From Opitutales bacterium (GTDB lineage: Bacteria; Verrucomicrobiota; Verrucomicrobiia; Opitutales; JAJFLR01), in contig JAJFLR010000098.1 in the NCBI GenBank assembly GCA_021772565.1, positions 1 to 45,180 of the forward strand: a DNA stretch of 45,180 nt, given 5' to 3'. The notes below the pieces were generated by a model that saw nothing but the letters and a program-made list of their open reading frames with translations, was not told the DNA's origin and did not search any database. Positions 15,471 through 23,795 of the stretch are shown here, one piece after another (the first letter of the stretch is position 1; each line of letters opens with the position of its first letter). Position numbers and translations under genes: made by a program.

Positions 15471-16037
15471 CTATTTTATTGTTTTTTGGAGCTGATAAAG
15501 TCGATCGAGGATAGTAGTATCATTTTTAATTTCACATAATGGATTTAGAGTTTCATTAATATATCGCCAGTCTAATTCGTGACTCTCATGCTTTAGTAAA
15601 ATTGTTTCAACATCCAACCAATCTTTACTTCTATTAGCAAAAGCTTTATAAACTACCAAGTCTTCTGCAGAACAAATTTTCAGAAAAATATCAGTTCCAT
15701 AGTTAACATTAGTAGCTCGTTCAATTACCTGCTTTTCAAATGGAAGCGCTGCTAGAGATATGTCGATGCCAATTCCAGATTCTGTCATCAACAATAAAAC
15801 CCTGTTGTTTAGAGCAAATTCTTTGGCATCATTAATTCTCGGTTTAAAATATTTGAGTAACTTATCAATGTATTCTAACTCATTGCCAAAACCTGTCAGT
15901 AGTGAAATGTCAATATCTCTTGTCATTCGGGGCTCACCCCATTTTTGAACGGCTATGCCACCGATGAAACAATAATCCCAGCTTTGCTTTTCACAAAAAT
16001 TTTGTAGTTTTACAGCTGCATCAATCAGTAATTCCAC
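15471..16037 (-). CDS. AbiEii/MNT-like nucleotidyltransferase
   Basis: A 188-residue protein with a minimal nucleotidyltransferase fold. Catalytic features are visible: FIGGIAVQKWG near 24-33, then the two metal-binding aspartates Asp41 and Asp43 in MTRDIDIS, and a third acidic residue, Asp92, in GIGIDISLAALPFE. The following helices (SAEDLVVYKAFANRSKDWLD) are typical of the AbiEii/AbiGii-type group, in which some members act as toxins that modify tRNA. The start is a GTG at 16037. It lies 10 bases downstream of a 71-residue gene that commonly accompanies such nucleotidyltransferases, so a toxin-antitoxin-like pair is likely. The pair sits between two duplicated PEP-CTERM genes on the opposite strand. 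Confidence 0.78.
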   Translation of the reverse strand: MELLIDAAVKLQNFCEKQSWDYCFIGGIAVQKWGEPRMTRDIDISLLTGFGNELEYIDKLLKYFKPRINDAKEFALNNRVLLLMTESGIGIDISLAALPFEKQVIERATNVNYGTDIFLKICSAEDLVVYKAFANRSKDWLDVETILLKHESHELDWRYINETLNPLCEIKNDTTILDRLYQLQKTIK

Positions 16038-16047
16038 AGACTTTAAG

Positions 16048-16263
16048 TTATCTTAATTTAGAAAAAAGCCGTTGTTGCTCAACAAGACCTGACCACGGCT
16101 TTGGTGGATTGTCTTCAATACTGTTTTCAAATAGCTTATTGAAGGATATTATAACCTCTCCGATATCATTATCTCTCATCTCCTTTACACGTAATTCCTG
16201 CATCACCGGCGATGCCCTTTTCCAGGCGTTAACCCACTCTTCTATTTGATCATTACCATCCAT
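16048..16263 (-). CDS. Small partner of the nucleotidyltransferase
   Basis: A 71-residue protein with a short helical N-terminal part (WVNAWKRASPVMQELRVKEM) and a characteristic C-terminal PPKPWSGLVEQQRLFSKLR. From memory, proteins ending in SGLVEQQxxFxxLR are found beside small nucleotidyltransferases, as here. I infer that it is the cognate regulator or antitoxin, because it is first in the pair and co-directional with a 10-base gap. No DNA-binding motif is visible. No Shine-Dalgarno is evident. Confidence 0.65.
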   Translation of the reverse strand: MDGNDQIEEWVNAWKRASPVMQELRVKEMRDNDIGEVIISFNKLFENSIEDNPPKPWSGLVEQQRLFSKLR

Positions 16264-16556
16264 ATTAATATTCTGTAGTAAATCAAAATATTATTATATT
16301 AATCATATACAATCAAATTATATTTCAGTTTACTTAGTTATAGATATTTATTCATTTTCAAATCATTATTTAGTAGTCTAAAATTTTTTAATATGTGCTT
16401 GCATCTTCTCATGAAAACTAATTCAGTATTCGTCATTTCGATTATTTAGTTAAAAATTTATACGAAACTTAAACATATCTAATCAGAGCAATTTTATAAA
16501 AATATTTATAAATATACATTAACACTAATTTATTTAACCCTTAAAATATTAAAACT
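16264..16556. other. AT-rich intergenic region
   Basis: No coding sequence. It contains the shared 14-bp motif at 16393-16406 and must hold divergent promoters for the minus-strand pair and the plus-strand PEP-CTERM gene. I cannot place a convincing -35/-10 pair. Confidence 0.5.
16393..16406 (+). promoter_or_regulatory. 14-bp shared upstream motif, second copy
   Basis: ATGTGCTTGCATCT, identical to 14674-14687, 150 bases before the ATG of the paralogous gene. Confidence 0.4.
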
Positions 16557-17174
16557 ATGAAAAAAATACTCTATGTAGTCCTATTATTATCGATAATGCA
16601 GCAGCTGAATGCAACTATACTTGTTAGCAACATAACCAATGCTACGCCATTTCCCTCAGCAGTATCTGATGGCGACTGGCTGGCTGACAGTTTTACTACA
16701 GATGCACAGAGTTATACACTCAATAATGTCAAGCTTGACATGGATGCTACGACTGGTGGTGGAAATTTTGTAGTATCAATTTTTGATGATAATACAGGAG
16801 AACCAGGCAGCCTGTTAACTAACGGCACACTATCAGGCGAAACAAATCCAAACCTGGATCAGGTTTATACGTACATTACTACCGCTGCTTTCAATCTGGC
16901 TGCTAACACTACCTATTGGGTTGTTGCAGCAGAAACATTAAATACCAACTTCTTTTTTTGGAGTGCCACCTTTGATACGACTGAATCAGGTGATGGAGCT
17001 ATTGGTGATGTCGGTAAATTTTCAAGCAACCAAGGTGTAAGTTGGAATGATAATACCATTCTGCAAAGATTTTCTGTTGATGTTACAGCAGTACCGGAAC
17101 CGTCCGATTATGCAGCAATATTTGGAATCTGCGCGATCGTTATTACTTTTTATCTGAGACGCAGAAAAAATTAG
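16557..17174 (+). CDS. PEP-CTERM protein, choice-of-anchor R-like, copy 2
   Basis: A 205-residue paralog of the gene at 14750, with the same length and the same layout: signal peptide (MKKILYVVLLLSIMQQLNA), choice-of-anchor R-like body and sorting tail VPEPSDYAA, hydrophobic helix, then YLRRRKN. Most of the body is identical or conservatively changed. The main differences lie in the signal peptide, the segment FPSAVSDGDW and the end of the tail. The coding sequences differ at many third positions, so the duplication is not very recent. No Shine-Dalgarno. A dispersed repeat follows at 17269, as after copy 1. Confidence 0.88.
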   Translation: MKKILYVVLLLSIMQQLNATILVSNITNATPFPSAVSDGDWLADSFTTDAQSYTLNNVKLDMDATTGGGNFVVSIFDDNTGEPGSLLTNGTLSGETNPNLDQVYTYITTAAFNLAANTTYWVVAAETLNTNFFFWSATFDTTESGDGAIGDVGKFSSNQGVSWNDNTILQRFSVDVTAVPEPSDYAAIFGICAIVITFYLRRRKN

Positions 17175-17268
17175 ACTGCGACAACGTTAGATTATTAAGA
17201 AATTTAATAATTCTATTCTATTTTCAGTTCATTCAAACTCGGTATCATTTTGCTGTGATTGAATGATT

Positions 17269-17300
17269 ATTTTTCTGACAGGATTAACAGGATTGGAAAA
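17269..17300 (+). repeat. Dispersed GACAGGATT repeat, copy 6
   Basis: ATTTTTCTGACAGGATTAAC followed by AGGATTGGAAAA, 94 bases after the stop of PEP-CTERM copy 2. This is the cleanest copy of the element. Confidence 0.8.
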
Positions 17301-17745
17301 TTTTAAAGGGACGAGCGGTTTGCTTATCGCCGACAAGGAATATACCTTTGAAATTTTCTGAACCGATTCTCACTACTTATAGTGATTGTCATAAATGTAT
17401 TTAATACCACTACCGAGGAACTTGTTCCGACACATCAACGAGTGAAGCGAGTACCGAACTAAGTGACATCAAACATAACAATGAATTGCAGATAAACCGT
17501 AGATTATTTTTTAGATATTTGTCACCGTCATCCCATAAGCATATAAACTTTCATATCAACCCTCTATTTAAAGGCTTTTATGAGCTGATTTCAATATATC
17601 AATTTCAAGATTTATAGAAAATTTTTCTTAAGGAACTCTGCTGTCCCATAGTATTACCCTCTAGCTTGAGAATTAAAAAGTTGATTCAACAGTAAGCATC
17701 AGAGAATACTTGAAACATATAAAAAATACTGTATTGTTAATATTT
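17301..17745. other. Intergenic region with short interspersed repeats
   Basis: No gene seen. Bases 17405-17475 carry a run with CCACTACCGAG, CGAGTGAAGCGAG and AACAATGAA that recurs in shorter form at 20347-20395. The remainder is AT-rich leader sequence for the toxin-antitoxin pair. Confidence 0.5.
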
Positions 17746-18003
17746 ATGTCTAAAACTATTTCCATAGATGTGACTACAGAGCAGCACAATCAATTGAAAG
17801 CACTTGCCACTCAGTCTGGTAAATCAATCGAAGATTATGTATTGGGGAAAACGTTACTCCTGGACGCCGAGGATGAAACTGACATGCAGGAATTTCTGGA
17901 ATTTTTAAAACCCCGTATCGAAGAAGCCAGTCGAGGAGAGGTCGTTAACCAATCCGTTACTGAAATTGTAGAAGAAGTTTATAAAGAGCTTGGCGTTAAA
18001 TAA
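17746..18003 (+). CDS. ParD/RHH-like antitoxin
   Basis: About 85 residues from the ATG at 17746. A TTG start at 17710 would add 12 residues, but the family pattern begins at MSKTISIDVTTEQHNQLKAL. This N-terminal strand followed by helices (SGKSIEDYVLGKTLL) fits a ribbon-helix-helix antitoxin. The C-terminal half is acidic and helical, ending in SVTEIVEEVYKELGVK, the toxin-binding part. Its TAA stop is directly followed by the ATG of the toxin gene without any spacer, so the two are translationally coupled. ParD-like antitoxins normally repress their own operon. Confidence 0.78.
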   Translation: MSKTISIDVTTEQHNQLKALATQSGKSIEDYVLGKTLLLDAEDETDMQEFLEFLKPRIEEASRGEVVNQSVTEIVEEVYKELGVK

Positions 18004-18318
18004 ATGAGAAATTACGAACTCTCACCGACAGCAAAAGTTGATATTCGGGAAATTACGCATTATACTCTTGATACTTGGGGAAAGGAACAAAATGACAAAT
18101 ATACCGTTTTACTGGAAGATTGTTTCGAAAAAATTGGCATTGGGAATGTGACCCCACGACGATTTACTGAAGCTCTCCCCGAAGTATTACTGGTGCGTTG
18201 TGAACATCATTACATATTCTACTTGCAACCTAAATCCAATGAACCCGTTATTATCTTCGCCATTTTACACAAGAACATGAATTTAATCAAAAGAATTAAA
18301 GAAATGATTTTGAAATGA
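18004..18318 (+). CDS. ParE/RelE-family toxin
   Basis: A 104-residue protein of the ParE/RelE superfamily. The N-terminal strand YELSPTAKVDIREITHYTLD and the following WGKEQNDKYTVLLEDCFEKI are characteristic. The central VLLVRCEHHYIFYLQP and the C-terminal VIIFAILHKNMNLIKRI form the last strands and the terminal helix. ParE members poison DNA gyrase and RelE members cut mRNA on the ribosome. The sequence pattern fits ParE better, but the target is not proven. The gene is complete and abuts the antitoxin stop codon. Confidence 0.83.
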   Translation: MRNYELSPTAKVDIREITHYTLDTWGKEQNDKYTVLLEDCFEKIGIGNVTPRRFTEALPEVLLVRCEHHYIFYLQPKSNEPVIIFAILHKNMNLIKRIKEMILK

Positions 18319-18497
18319 TTTCATAGCAAATTTCATAAATCTGGTTTAGCTTTCGCACAGAAGCTCTGGCAGCACAACTGGATTGCTTTAAATCGAGATC
18401 ACAATTACGACAACGATATTTCAGGACATGAATCTTGTGCTATCGTTATTATTTAGAGTCTGAAAATGGATCTGCCCTACAGGCTGAATCTTGTTGG

Positions 18498-18558
18498 TGT
18501 GGGATTCCACAAACCCGGTGTGCTGGCACCGGGCTAAAATAGTTAGCACTTTCAGTGC
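18498..18558. repeat. Cluster of three hairpins after PEP-CTERM gene B
   Basis: TGTGG-GATT-CCACA (18498-18511), CCCGGTG-TGCTGG-CACCGGG (18514-18533) and GCACT-TTC-AGTGC (18546-18558) lie in a row 48 bases past the stop of the minus-strand gene. They look REP-like. They occupy the same position as the Y-shaped elements behind gene A, but the sequence differs. Confidence 0.6.
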
Positions 18559-18605
18559 CGGGATGCCGACACCGCATGTAGTTACAAATTTAAATATTAT
18601 TTTGT

Positions 18606-19346
18606 CTAATTCTTAGGCCGAGATTTATTTCCCGGACGACGACGGTAATAAGCAAGACCTAATGCACCGAGGCCAAGGGCTGCAGCGTATTCGACAGGTT
18701 CGGGGACGGCGGTGACAGTGATAACGGCAGCAGGAGTATCATCGAATTCACCACTAAGGAAAGTCATTGTAGAAGTTGCCGCAACCCAACTAACACGAAG
18801 ATACCCGTATTCCCCATCCCCATTACGGATAGCAATTGCACCATTTGGTCGATCGACATTCCAATCCCCCAAATTTCCTTCGCCAGGAATATAAAAATAT
18901 GTTCGGTATAATATATTATTCGCTTTTGTAAATCCAACAGAGTACAGATTAATATTAAAGCCAACAGGTAAATAGCTCGGAACCTTAGTGTCACCGCCCG
19001 GTATTTCATATCCAATCCTAGCACCGTAAACACCAGCAATCCACATTTTATCCTGTGCATCTCCACCATTTATCCAAAGTTGATCATCAGTATCACTACT
19101 TTGTGTAAGATATTGTTTAGTTACATTTTCTCCTAAGGTACCAGTTCCACCCTTACTTATAGTTTGATTTTCAATAACAGGAATATCCAATGCCGTAATA
19201 TTAGCATTGGAATCTGTTGTAATTCCAATCAATCCCGATAGCACCATTATACTCTGCGATCCCAGAGAATATTTCATTAATCTTTGCCTTAACAAATGGC
19301 ATTGACTGGAACCGTTAGCCATTTTCGTACTTCTATTATTTTTCAT
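18606..19346 (-). CDS. PEP-CTERM sorting-domain protein B
   Basis: A 246-residue paralog of protein A at 13325. The matching parts include the long basic start, the hydrophobic QSIMVLSGLIGITTDSNAN segment, the body (VYGARIGYEIPGGDTKVPSY, GAIAIRNGDGEYGYLRVSWV) and the tail: VPEPVEYAAALGLGALGLAY, then YRRRPGNKSRPKN. The paralogy extends into the 5' leader, which has the same AAAGGA ribosome site and the hairpin at 19392-19416, and into the palindromic element upstream. So the duplicated unit covered gene plus regulatory DNA. The body domain is not recognised. Export by Sec and processing by an exosortase are inferred from the tail. Confidence 0.85.
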   Translation of the reverse strand: MKNNRSTKMANGSSQCHLLRQRLMKYSLGSQSIMVLSGLIGITTDSNANITALDIPVIENQTISKGGTGTLGENVTKQYLTQSSDTDDQLWINGGDAQDKMWIAGVYGARIGYEIPGGDTKVPSYLPVGFNINLYSVGFTKANNILYRTYFYIPGEGNLGDWNVDRPNGAIAIRNGDGEYGYLRVSWVAATSTMTFLSGEFDDTPAAVITVTAVPEPVEYAAALGLGALGLAYYRRRPGNKSRPKN

Positions 19347-19391
19347 ATTTTTAATCCTTTCTTTTAGTTAGTAATGTTAGGTTTGATTGAT

Positions 19392-19416
19392 GGCTTCCAT
19401 CTTTGAAATAGAAGCC
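19392..19416 (-). promoter_or_regulatory. 5' leader hairpin of PEP-CTERM gene B
   Basis: GGCTTC (19392-19397) and GAAGCC (19411-19416) pair across a 13-base loop. Equivalent to 14125-14149, with one compensatory base-pair change. Confidence 0.45.
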
Positions 19417-19564
19417 GTTAAATTTTGTGAGTAAGGCATATCGCGGATGTGCGATTCTTGGATCGTGAGCTCTGTCGAACGGCTGCACATGCCTACCCAA
19501 TTCAGAAAAATAAAAGTCATGTCAGGACTAAAATAATTTCTCGAATTAGAATTCTTTATAATAT

Positions 19565-19726
19565 TTGAGACGAAGTCTCTTTGGAGTGCGGCGGCCTGAC
19601 GCCGCTTTTTGATCAAAGAAGCAGAGTCGTTAATGTAACAAATAGACCTAACGTATTCCAGCAATGTTACACATATCGTTTGAAAGCGGTGCTGAAGCCC
19701 CGCACTCCAAAGAAGCTGCGCTTCAT
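19565..19726. repeat. Palindromic mobile-like element, copy 2
   Basis: About 162 bp with the same terminal inverted repeats as the element at 14224 (hairpin GAGAC-GAA-GTCTC plus CTTTGGAGTGC; the far end has GCACTCCAAAG plus a GAAGCTGCGCTTC hairpin). An internal hairpin GCGGC-CTGAC-GCCGC is visible. The central part is diverged and shorter than in copy 1. Confidence 0.6.
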
Positions 19727-20751
19727 AAAAAAAATCGAACAATGCAGATTTAACATCCGGGTCGTCTCTACCATGTGGCATTTTCCCAATCGAGGTAGGG
19801 ATGCATGTCCGTTCGGCTGAGCTCACGACCGAATGCCCTATGCATCCGTTTGTTAGTCGCAAATATCGCTTCAAGGTAAATTCGTTTTCGGAGGATCCCG
19901 ATTTTACATCGGGGTCGTCCCTACCCTTAAGAATCGCCAATTTCAAGCGATGATTACAATCAAACAGAAAGCTTGACCGCAGGGAATTGATTGCAGGAAG
20001 AAACGGCATTATACTTCCCGTTCTCCCGTTCTCCAAGTCTCAAGACTCATAGTGAGTGTAAAATTTTTGAAAATATTGTTAAAGCTGAAAAACATTTAAA
20101 AAAAGATATAAACGCTTACCCTATTTGCCTATTCATTGTCAAGTTTGGAAATTATAAACCAATGGGAATCTATGAGATAGGGTTCTAGCTCTTATTATTT
20201 TAAACCAGTTAGAGCATCTGCCATAATTTATTGATTCACAAAATCTAACGGTTTTCCTTACGCCAATTTTTTACGACAGTATCCATTGCAACCTGCAATT
20301 CTTTATCTACCGGTATTTCAGAAATTTTATCCAATATATTATTATGCCACTACCGAGCAAAGCGACACCTCAACGAGCAAAGCGAGAATAACAATGAAAC
20401 ACAGATTGAACACAGATTTTTTTTAAACTAATAATTATCATTTATTGTCGATAATTATTTTTGAATTTTTCATTTTAACACTTTATGATTATAAATTTAA
20501 TAGATAAATAGAGGATATCGTAATTTTTTATTTTTTTACACAAATGTCTTCAATAAAGGGGCGAGGCAATCCACATGCTGTTACAAAATCTGTTTAATCC
20601 GTGGCCAAATTAATATATTACAAATTGGTATGAACTATTAGTATCTCTTTGTGGTAGGAAGTTACCTATTATTTTATTCAGATAGATTGCCACGCCCACA
20701 TTCGTGAGCTCGCAATGACAATATCATTATTTAGAGATTAGATTCAAAGCA
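19727..20751. other. Gene-free region rich in short palindromes
   Basis: I see no convincing gene; the open frame at 19377-20036 consists of repeats. Contents include two copies of a GGGTCGTC-type motif (near 19760 and 19912), the second preceded by the hairpin CCCGAT-TTTAC-ATCGGG (19898-19914). A GGATGCAT...ATGCATCC pair encloses TTCGGCTGAGCTCACGACCGA near 19798-19848. The CCACTACCGAG/CGAGCAAAGCGAG repeat recurs at 20347-20395. An inverted pair GGCGAGGCAATC (near 20561) and GATTGCCACGCCC (near 20686) lies before the LolA-like gene. Confidence 0.5.
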
Positions 20752-21504
20752 CTAACTCCTGGGCTTCTTAAAATAAGAATTCATTACACCGACGTTAACA
20801 TCGACGCTGTCAATGTTCATTTTAGAAATTGTTTCACCATCAACCTGTGTTTCAACTCTATAGGCAAACCATATTCCGTGATTCTTTTGGTAACCGCTAA
20901 AATAGGTTTCACTAACTTGAGTTTTGCCCCTCACTTCATTGGTTCTTTTGAGAAGAGTCTCCCGAAATTCAGTTAGATGAAGGTAGACTAAATGATTATC
21001 ATGCGTGCTTTTACCTTCAACTTTCAGAACATGACAATTCACACCTTTAACTTTTTCAGTCCCTAAATAAGATATTTCCAAGCCCTTTTCTTTAGAGTTT
21101 ACTAAAGGACTCTCAAATTGAGTGTCGCGCAAAAATTGTTCAGATTCAGCGTCGTTCATTTCAGCGGTTTGTTCCCTTTTAGGATTTGCCAGGCTCTTCC
21201 AGGTGTTTTTACCATCATAACCCATATGATACTCAATCATTTCATAGCGAATAGACATGCGCATCAAATCGGGTCGTTTTTTCATCAGGACAAAATCATA
21301 TTCATTGCCGTCAGTCCCTTCAGTTTTGCCAATTATTCGAATACTTCTGACAGATTCTATATTTTCCATACCGTCATTTGATTCGATGTAAGCGTTGAGG
21401 ATTTCTTCAACGGTGTACTCCTTTTTAGCTGATAAGTTAGTCTGAATACTGAAAATGAGTAGACTTGCTAATAATGATTTTAAAATCTTTTTCATATTCA
21501 TCAT
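20752..21504 (-). CDS. LolA-like outer-membrane lipoprotein-sorting protein
   Basis: A 250-residue exported protein. The N-terminus MKKILKSLLASLLIFSIQ followed by NLSA is a Sec signal peptide with cleavage near residue 26. The following TVEEILNAYIES resembles the start of LolA/LppX-type lipid-binding folds. The body shows strands such as YDFVLMKKRPDLMRMSIRYE, then YHMGYDGKNTWK and VKGVNCHVLKVEGKS, which are typical of proteins annotated as outer membrane lipoprotein-sorting protein in this phylum. In such folds a half-barrel carries a lipid or lipoprotein across the periplasm; the ligand here is unknown. Three ATGs are possible at the start (21504, 21501, 21495), and none has a Shine-Dalgarno. 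It stands alone and is divergent from the pseudogene. Confidence 0.7.
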   Translation of the reverse strand: MMNMKKILKSLLASLLIFSIQTNLSAKKEYTVEEILNAYIESNDGMENIESVRSIRIIGKTEGTDGNEYDFVLMKKRPDLMRMSIRYEMIEYHMGYDGKNTWKSLANPKREQTAEMNDAESEQFLRDTQFESPLVNSKEKGLEISYLGTEKVKGVNCHVLKVEGKSTHDNHLVYLHLTEFRETLLKRTNEVRGKTQVSETYFSGYQKNHGIWFAYRVETQVDGETISKMNIDSVDVNVGVMNSYFKKPRS

Positions 21505-21578
21505 AATAAAATTTTATAATAAAATAATTTCATGGAGCTTCGTTTGGATTACGATACTAAAATTTTTCGCATTACAGT

Positions 21579-23025
21579 ATGAACTCAATTATATATCAAC
21601 TTAAAAGTAATTTAGTTATTCTTTTCAATATTGAATTACTTTCAGGAGGTGGTAGCATAACAGATACTGCAAGTAAAACAGTTACCGGAAATATCAGTGG
21701 CGTTGGTGCGTTAAATCAAACAACCGGTGATATAACATTACAAGGGACTAACACTTTCCAAGGGGGCACAAATACTAGTGGGGGTAAAACAATTTTTGAT
21801 GGAAATAATGCATTGCCGGCTACAGGTAATCTGAAAGTAACAAGTAATGGTGGAATTGGCACAACATCCGAACTTGATCAAACATTTCTCGATCGATTTG
21901 ATAAAAGTAATAGTAACGGCAATGTGCTTTCAACAATAACAACGGCAAATAATTTAGATTTCACTGGTTTTGATAATTCAACATTATTGGGCAATGAAGG
22001 AACCGCAGTCAGTGGACAAATAACGACTGATGGTGATTACCGTTTTGGATCGTATCAGAATGGTGCAAGTAGCGAGTTTACTGTCAGCACTGTTTTAAGT
22101 GATAGCAAAAATGTAGTGATAACAGAAGGTAATGTGGCATTAACTGGTGCTAATACCTATACAGGGTCGACAACTGTTGCGAACAATGCAGTAATGAAAG
22201 TTGCTAACTTGGGTAGCATCAGCAGTTCGAGTGGATTGGATTTAAGTAACGGTGGTATTATTGAATACACTGACGGACAGGAATTCACTGGTGTGCCTGT
22301 TGTTGTTGGCAACAACGGCGGTTTCAGCACTGGAACAAATACAAATTGATGGAATAATTAGAGTAGACAGTACTAGTACTTCCGACGCTTTAATTGAAAA
22401 AACATCAAACGGTAAATTGTCAGTATTAGGAAATATCGATAATATGAGTGTTAATGTAACAGGTGGAGAATTAAACTTTAACGGCGCTCACAGTAATTCT
22501 AGCTTTCTATCAGTAACGGATTCTACTCTGAGTGGAAATTTCACATTGAATGGTAACTTAAATATGACTAACAGCAGCCTAAATATTGGAAATAGCATCG
22601 GTACAGCAACACTCAGTGGAGATTCCAACAGATTCGTTTCCAATTCAAAAATTATCTTTGAAATTGGTAATAACATATCAGACCAAATATTATTCTCCGG
22701 CGATTTTATTGGGTCTACAAATAATCTAGCGGTCTCAGATAACACGGTTTTGAATATTTTTCAGTTTGGAGGTTTATCTGTTGGTGACACATTTGTTTTA
22801 ATGGATTGGAGTAATGCTTCCAGTTTCAATCAATCACTTGATTTGACCAGTAATAATCCAGATTTCTCTCTTCTGTTCAATGAAAGTTTTTTAGATGGCA
22901 CCCTCAATTTAACAGCAACAGGTCTTGAGTTGGAAATCACTTCTGTTCCAGAGACTAAACATTTTGCTTTATTATTAAGCATATTTGGAGTCACACTTAT
23001 CCTGCTAAAACGATACTTTTATTAA
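21579..23025 (+). pseudogene. Frameshifted PEP-CTERM autotransporter-repeat protein
   Basis: Two overlapping frames, 21579-22349 and 22252-23025, read as one protein if joined near 22340. Frame one ends GFSTGTNTN-stop. The continuation DGIIRVDSTSTSDALIEK follows in the +1 frame, within a short ACAAATACAAAT duplication. The first half has autotransporter-associated beta-strand repeats (LTGANTYTGSTTVANNAVM). It lacks a signal peptide and starts abruptly, with a stop codon just upstream, so the 5' end also seems lost. The second half ends in a decayed sorting tail: VPETKHFA where PEP is expected, a hydrophobic helix and KRYFY. The apparent second start at 22252 gives a hydrophobic N-terminus only because the wrong frame is read. 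A sequencing error could explain the frameshift but not the missing signal peptide. Confidence 0.7.
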
Positions 23026-23109
23026 TTCAGCTCAAGATTAATAGAAACATCTAATTTTTTTGTCTGTATTGACAAATTGTATGTTAGTTAATCCAATCTC
23101 AGCAATTTT

Positions 23110-23790
23110 ATGAATATTGCTGTTATACAATTTCCCGGTTCCAACTGTGATTATGATGCCTATTATGCATTTGCTGATGTAGTTGGATTACCTACTAAAA
23201 TGATCTGGCACAAGGAGCAGAGTTTAGGTGATGCAGATATTGTCATTGTCCCGGGTGGTTTTTCATATGGTGACTACTTGCGTTGCGGTGCAATTGCCAG
23301 ATTTTCTCCCATAATGATGGCAATTTTTGAATTCGCTGAAAATGGAGGCGTCGTTCTTGGAATCTGTAACGGTTTTCAAATTTTGTGTGAGGCAAAATTA
23401 TTACCTGGTGCGTTGCTAAGAAACAGCTGTCTTGAATTCCGATGCCTTACAGCAGATTTGAAAGTGGAAAATTCTACTGAGCATTTTAACAATGAAACAT
23501 TAGGTGATAATATTCGCATTCCAATTGCCCATGGAGAAGGAAATTATCGAATCTCTTCAGAGGAGTTGGATACTTTGGAATCAAATAAGCAAATATTGCT
23601 AAGATATGCTGACCCTACTGGCAACCCAAACGGATCGATTAATAATATTGCCGGAATCAGAAATAAAAGGGGAAATGTTTTTGGCATGATGCCACATCCG
23701 GAACGCGCTATTGAGAGATTTCATTCCACAACTGATGGACTGAAAATATTAAAATCATTAGTCGCATCGGTAAACCTAGCCAAAATATAA
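23110..23790 (+). CDS. purQ: Phosphoribosylformylglycinamidine synthase subunit PurQ
   Basis: PurQ is the class I glutaminase of the PurQ-PurS-PurL complex. It supplies ammonia for converting FGAR to FGAM, the fourth step of purine synthesis. The protein has 226 residues, as expected for the separate PurQ subunit. It begins with the family motif IAVIQFPGSNCDYD and has VPGGFSYGDYLRCGAIA. The nucleophile is Cys86 in GICNGFQ, and the other triad residues are His196 and Glu198 in MMPHPERA. The start is the ATG at 23110, without a Shine-Dalgarno. No purL or purS is in the window. The next gene starts only five bases after its stop codon. Confidence 0.96.
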   Translation: MNIAVIQFPGSNCDYDAYYAFADVVGLPTKMIWHKEQSLGDADIVIVPGGFSYGDYLRCGAIARFSPIMMAIFEFAENGGVVLGICNGFQILCEAKLLPGALLRNSCLEFRCLTADLKVENSTEHFNNETLGDNIRIPIAHGEGNYRISSEELDTLESNKQILLRYADPTGNPNGSINNIAGIRNKRGNVFGMMPHPERAIERFHSTTDGLKILKSLVASVNLAKI

Positions 23791-23795
23791 ATCTG

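Noticed and set aside
22252-23025. Separate PEP-CTERM gene starting at 22252
   Set aside because: Its first 30 residues are the +1 reading of the upstream gene's coding sequence. A frameshifted single gene explains both frames better.
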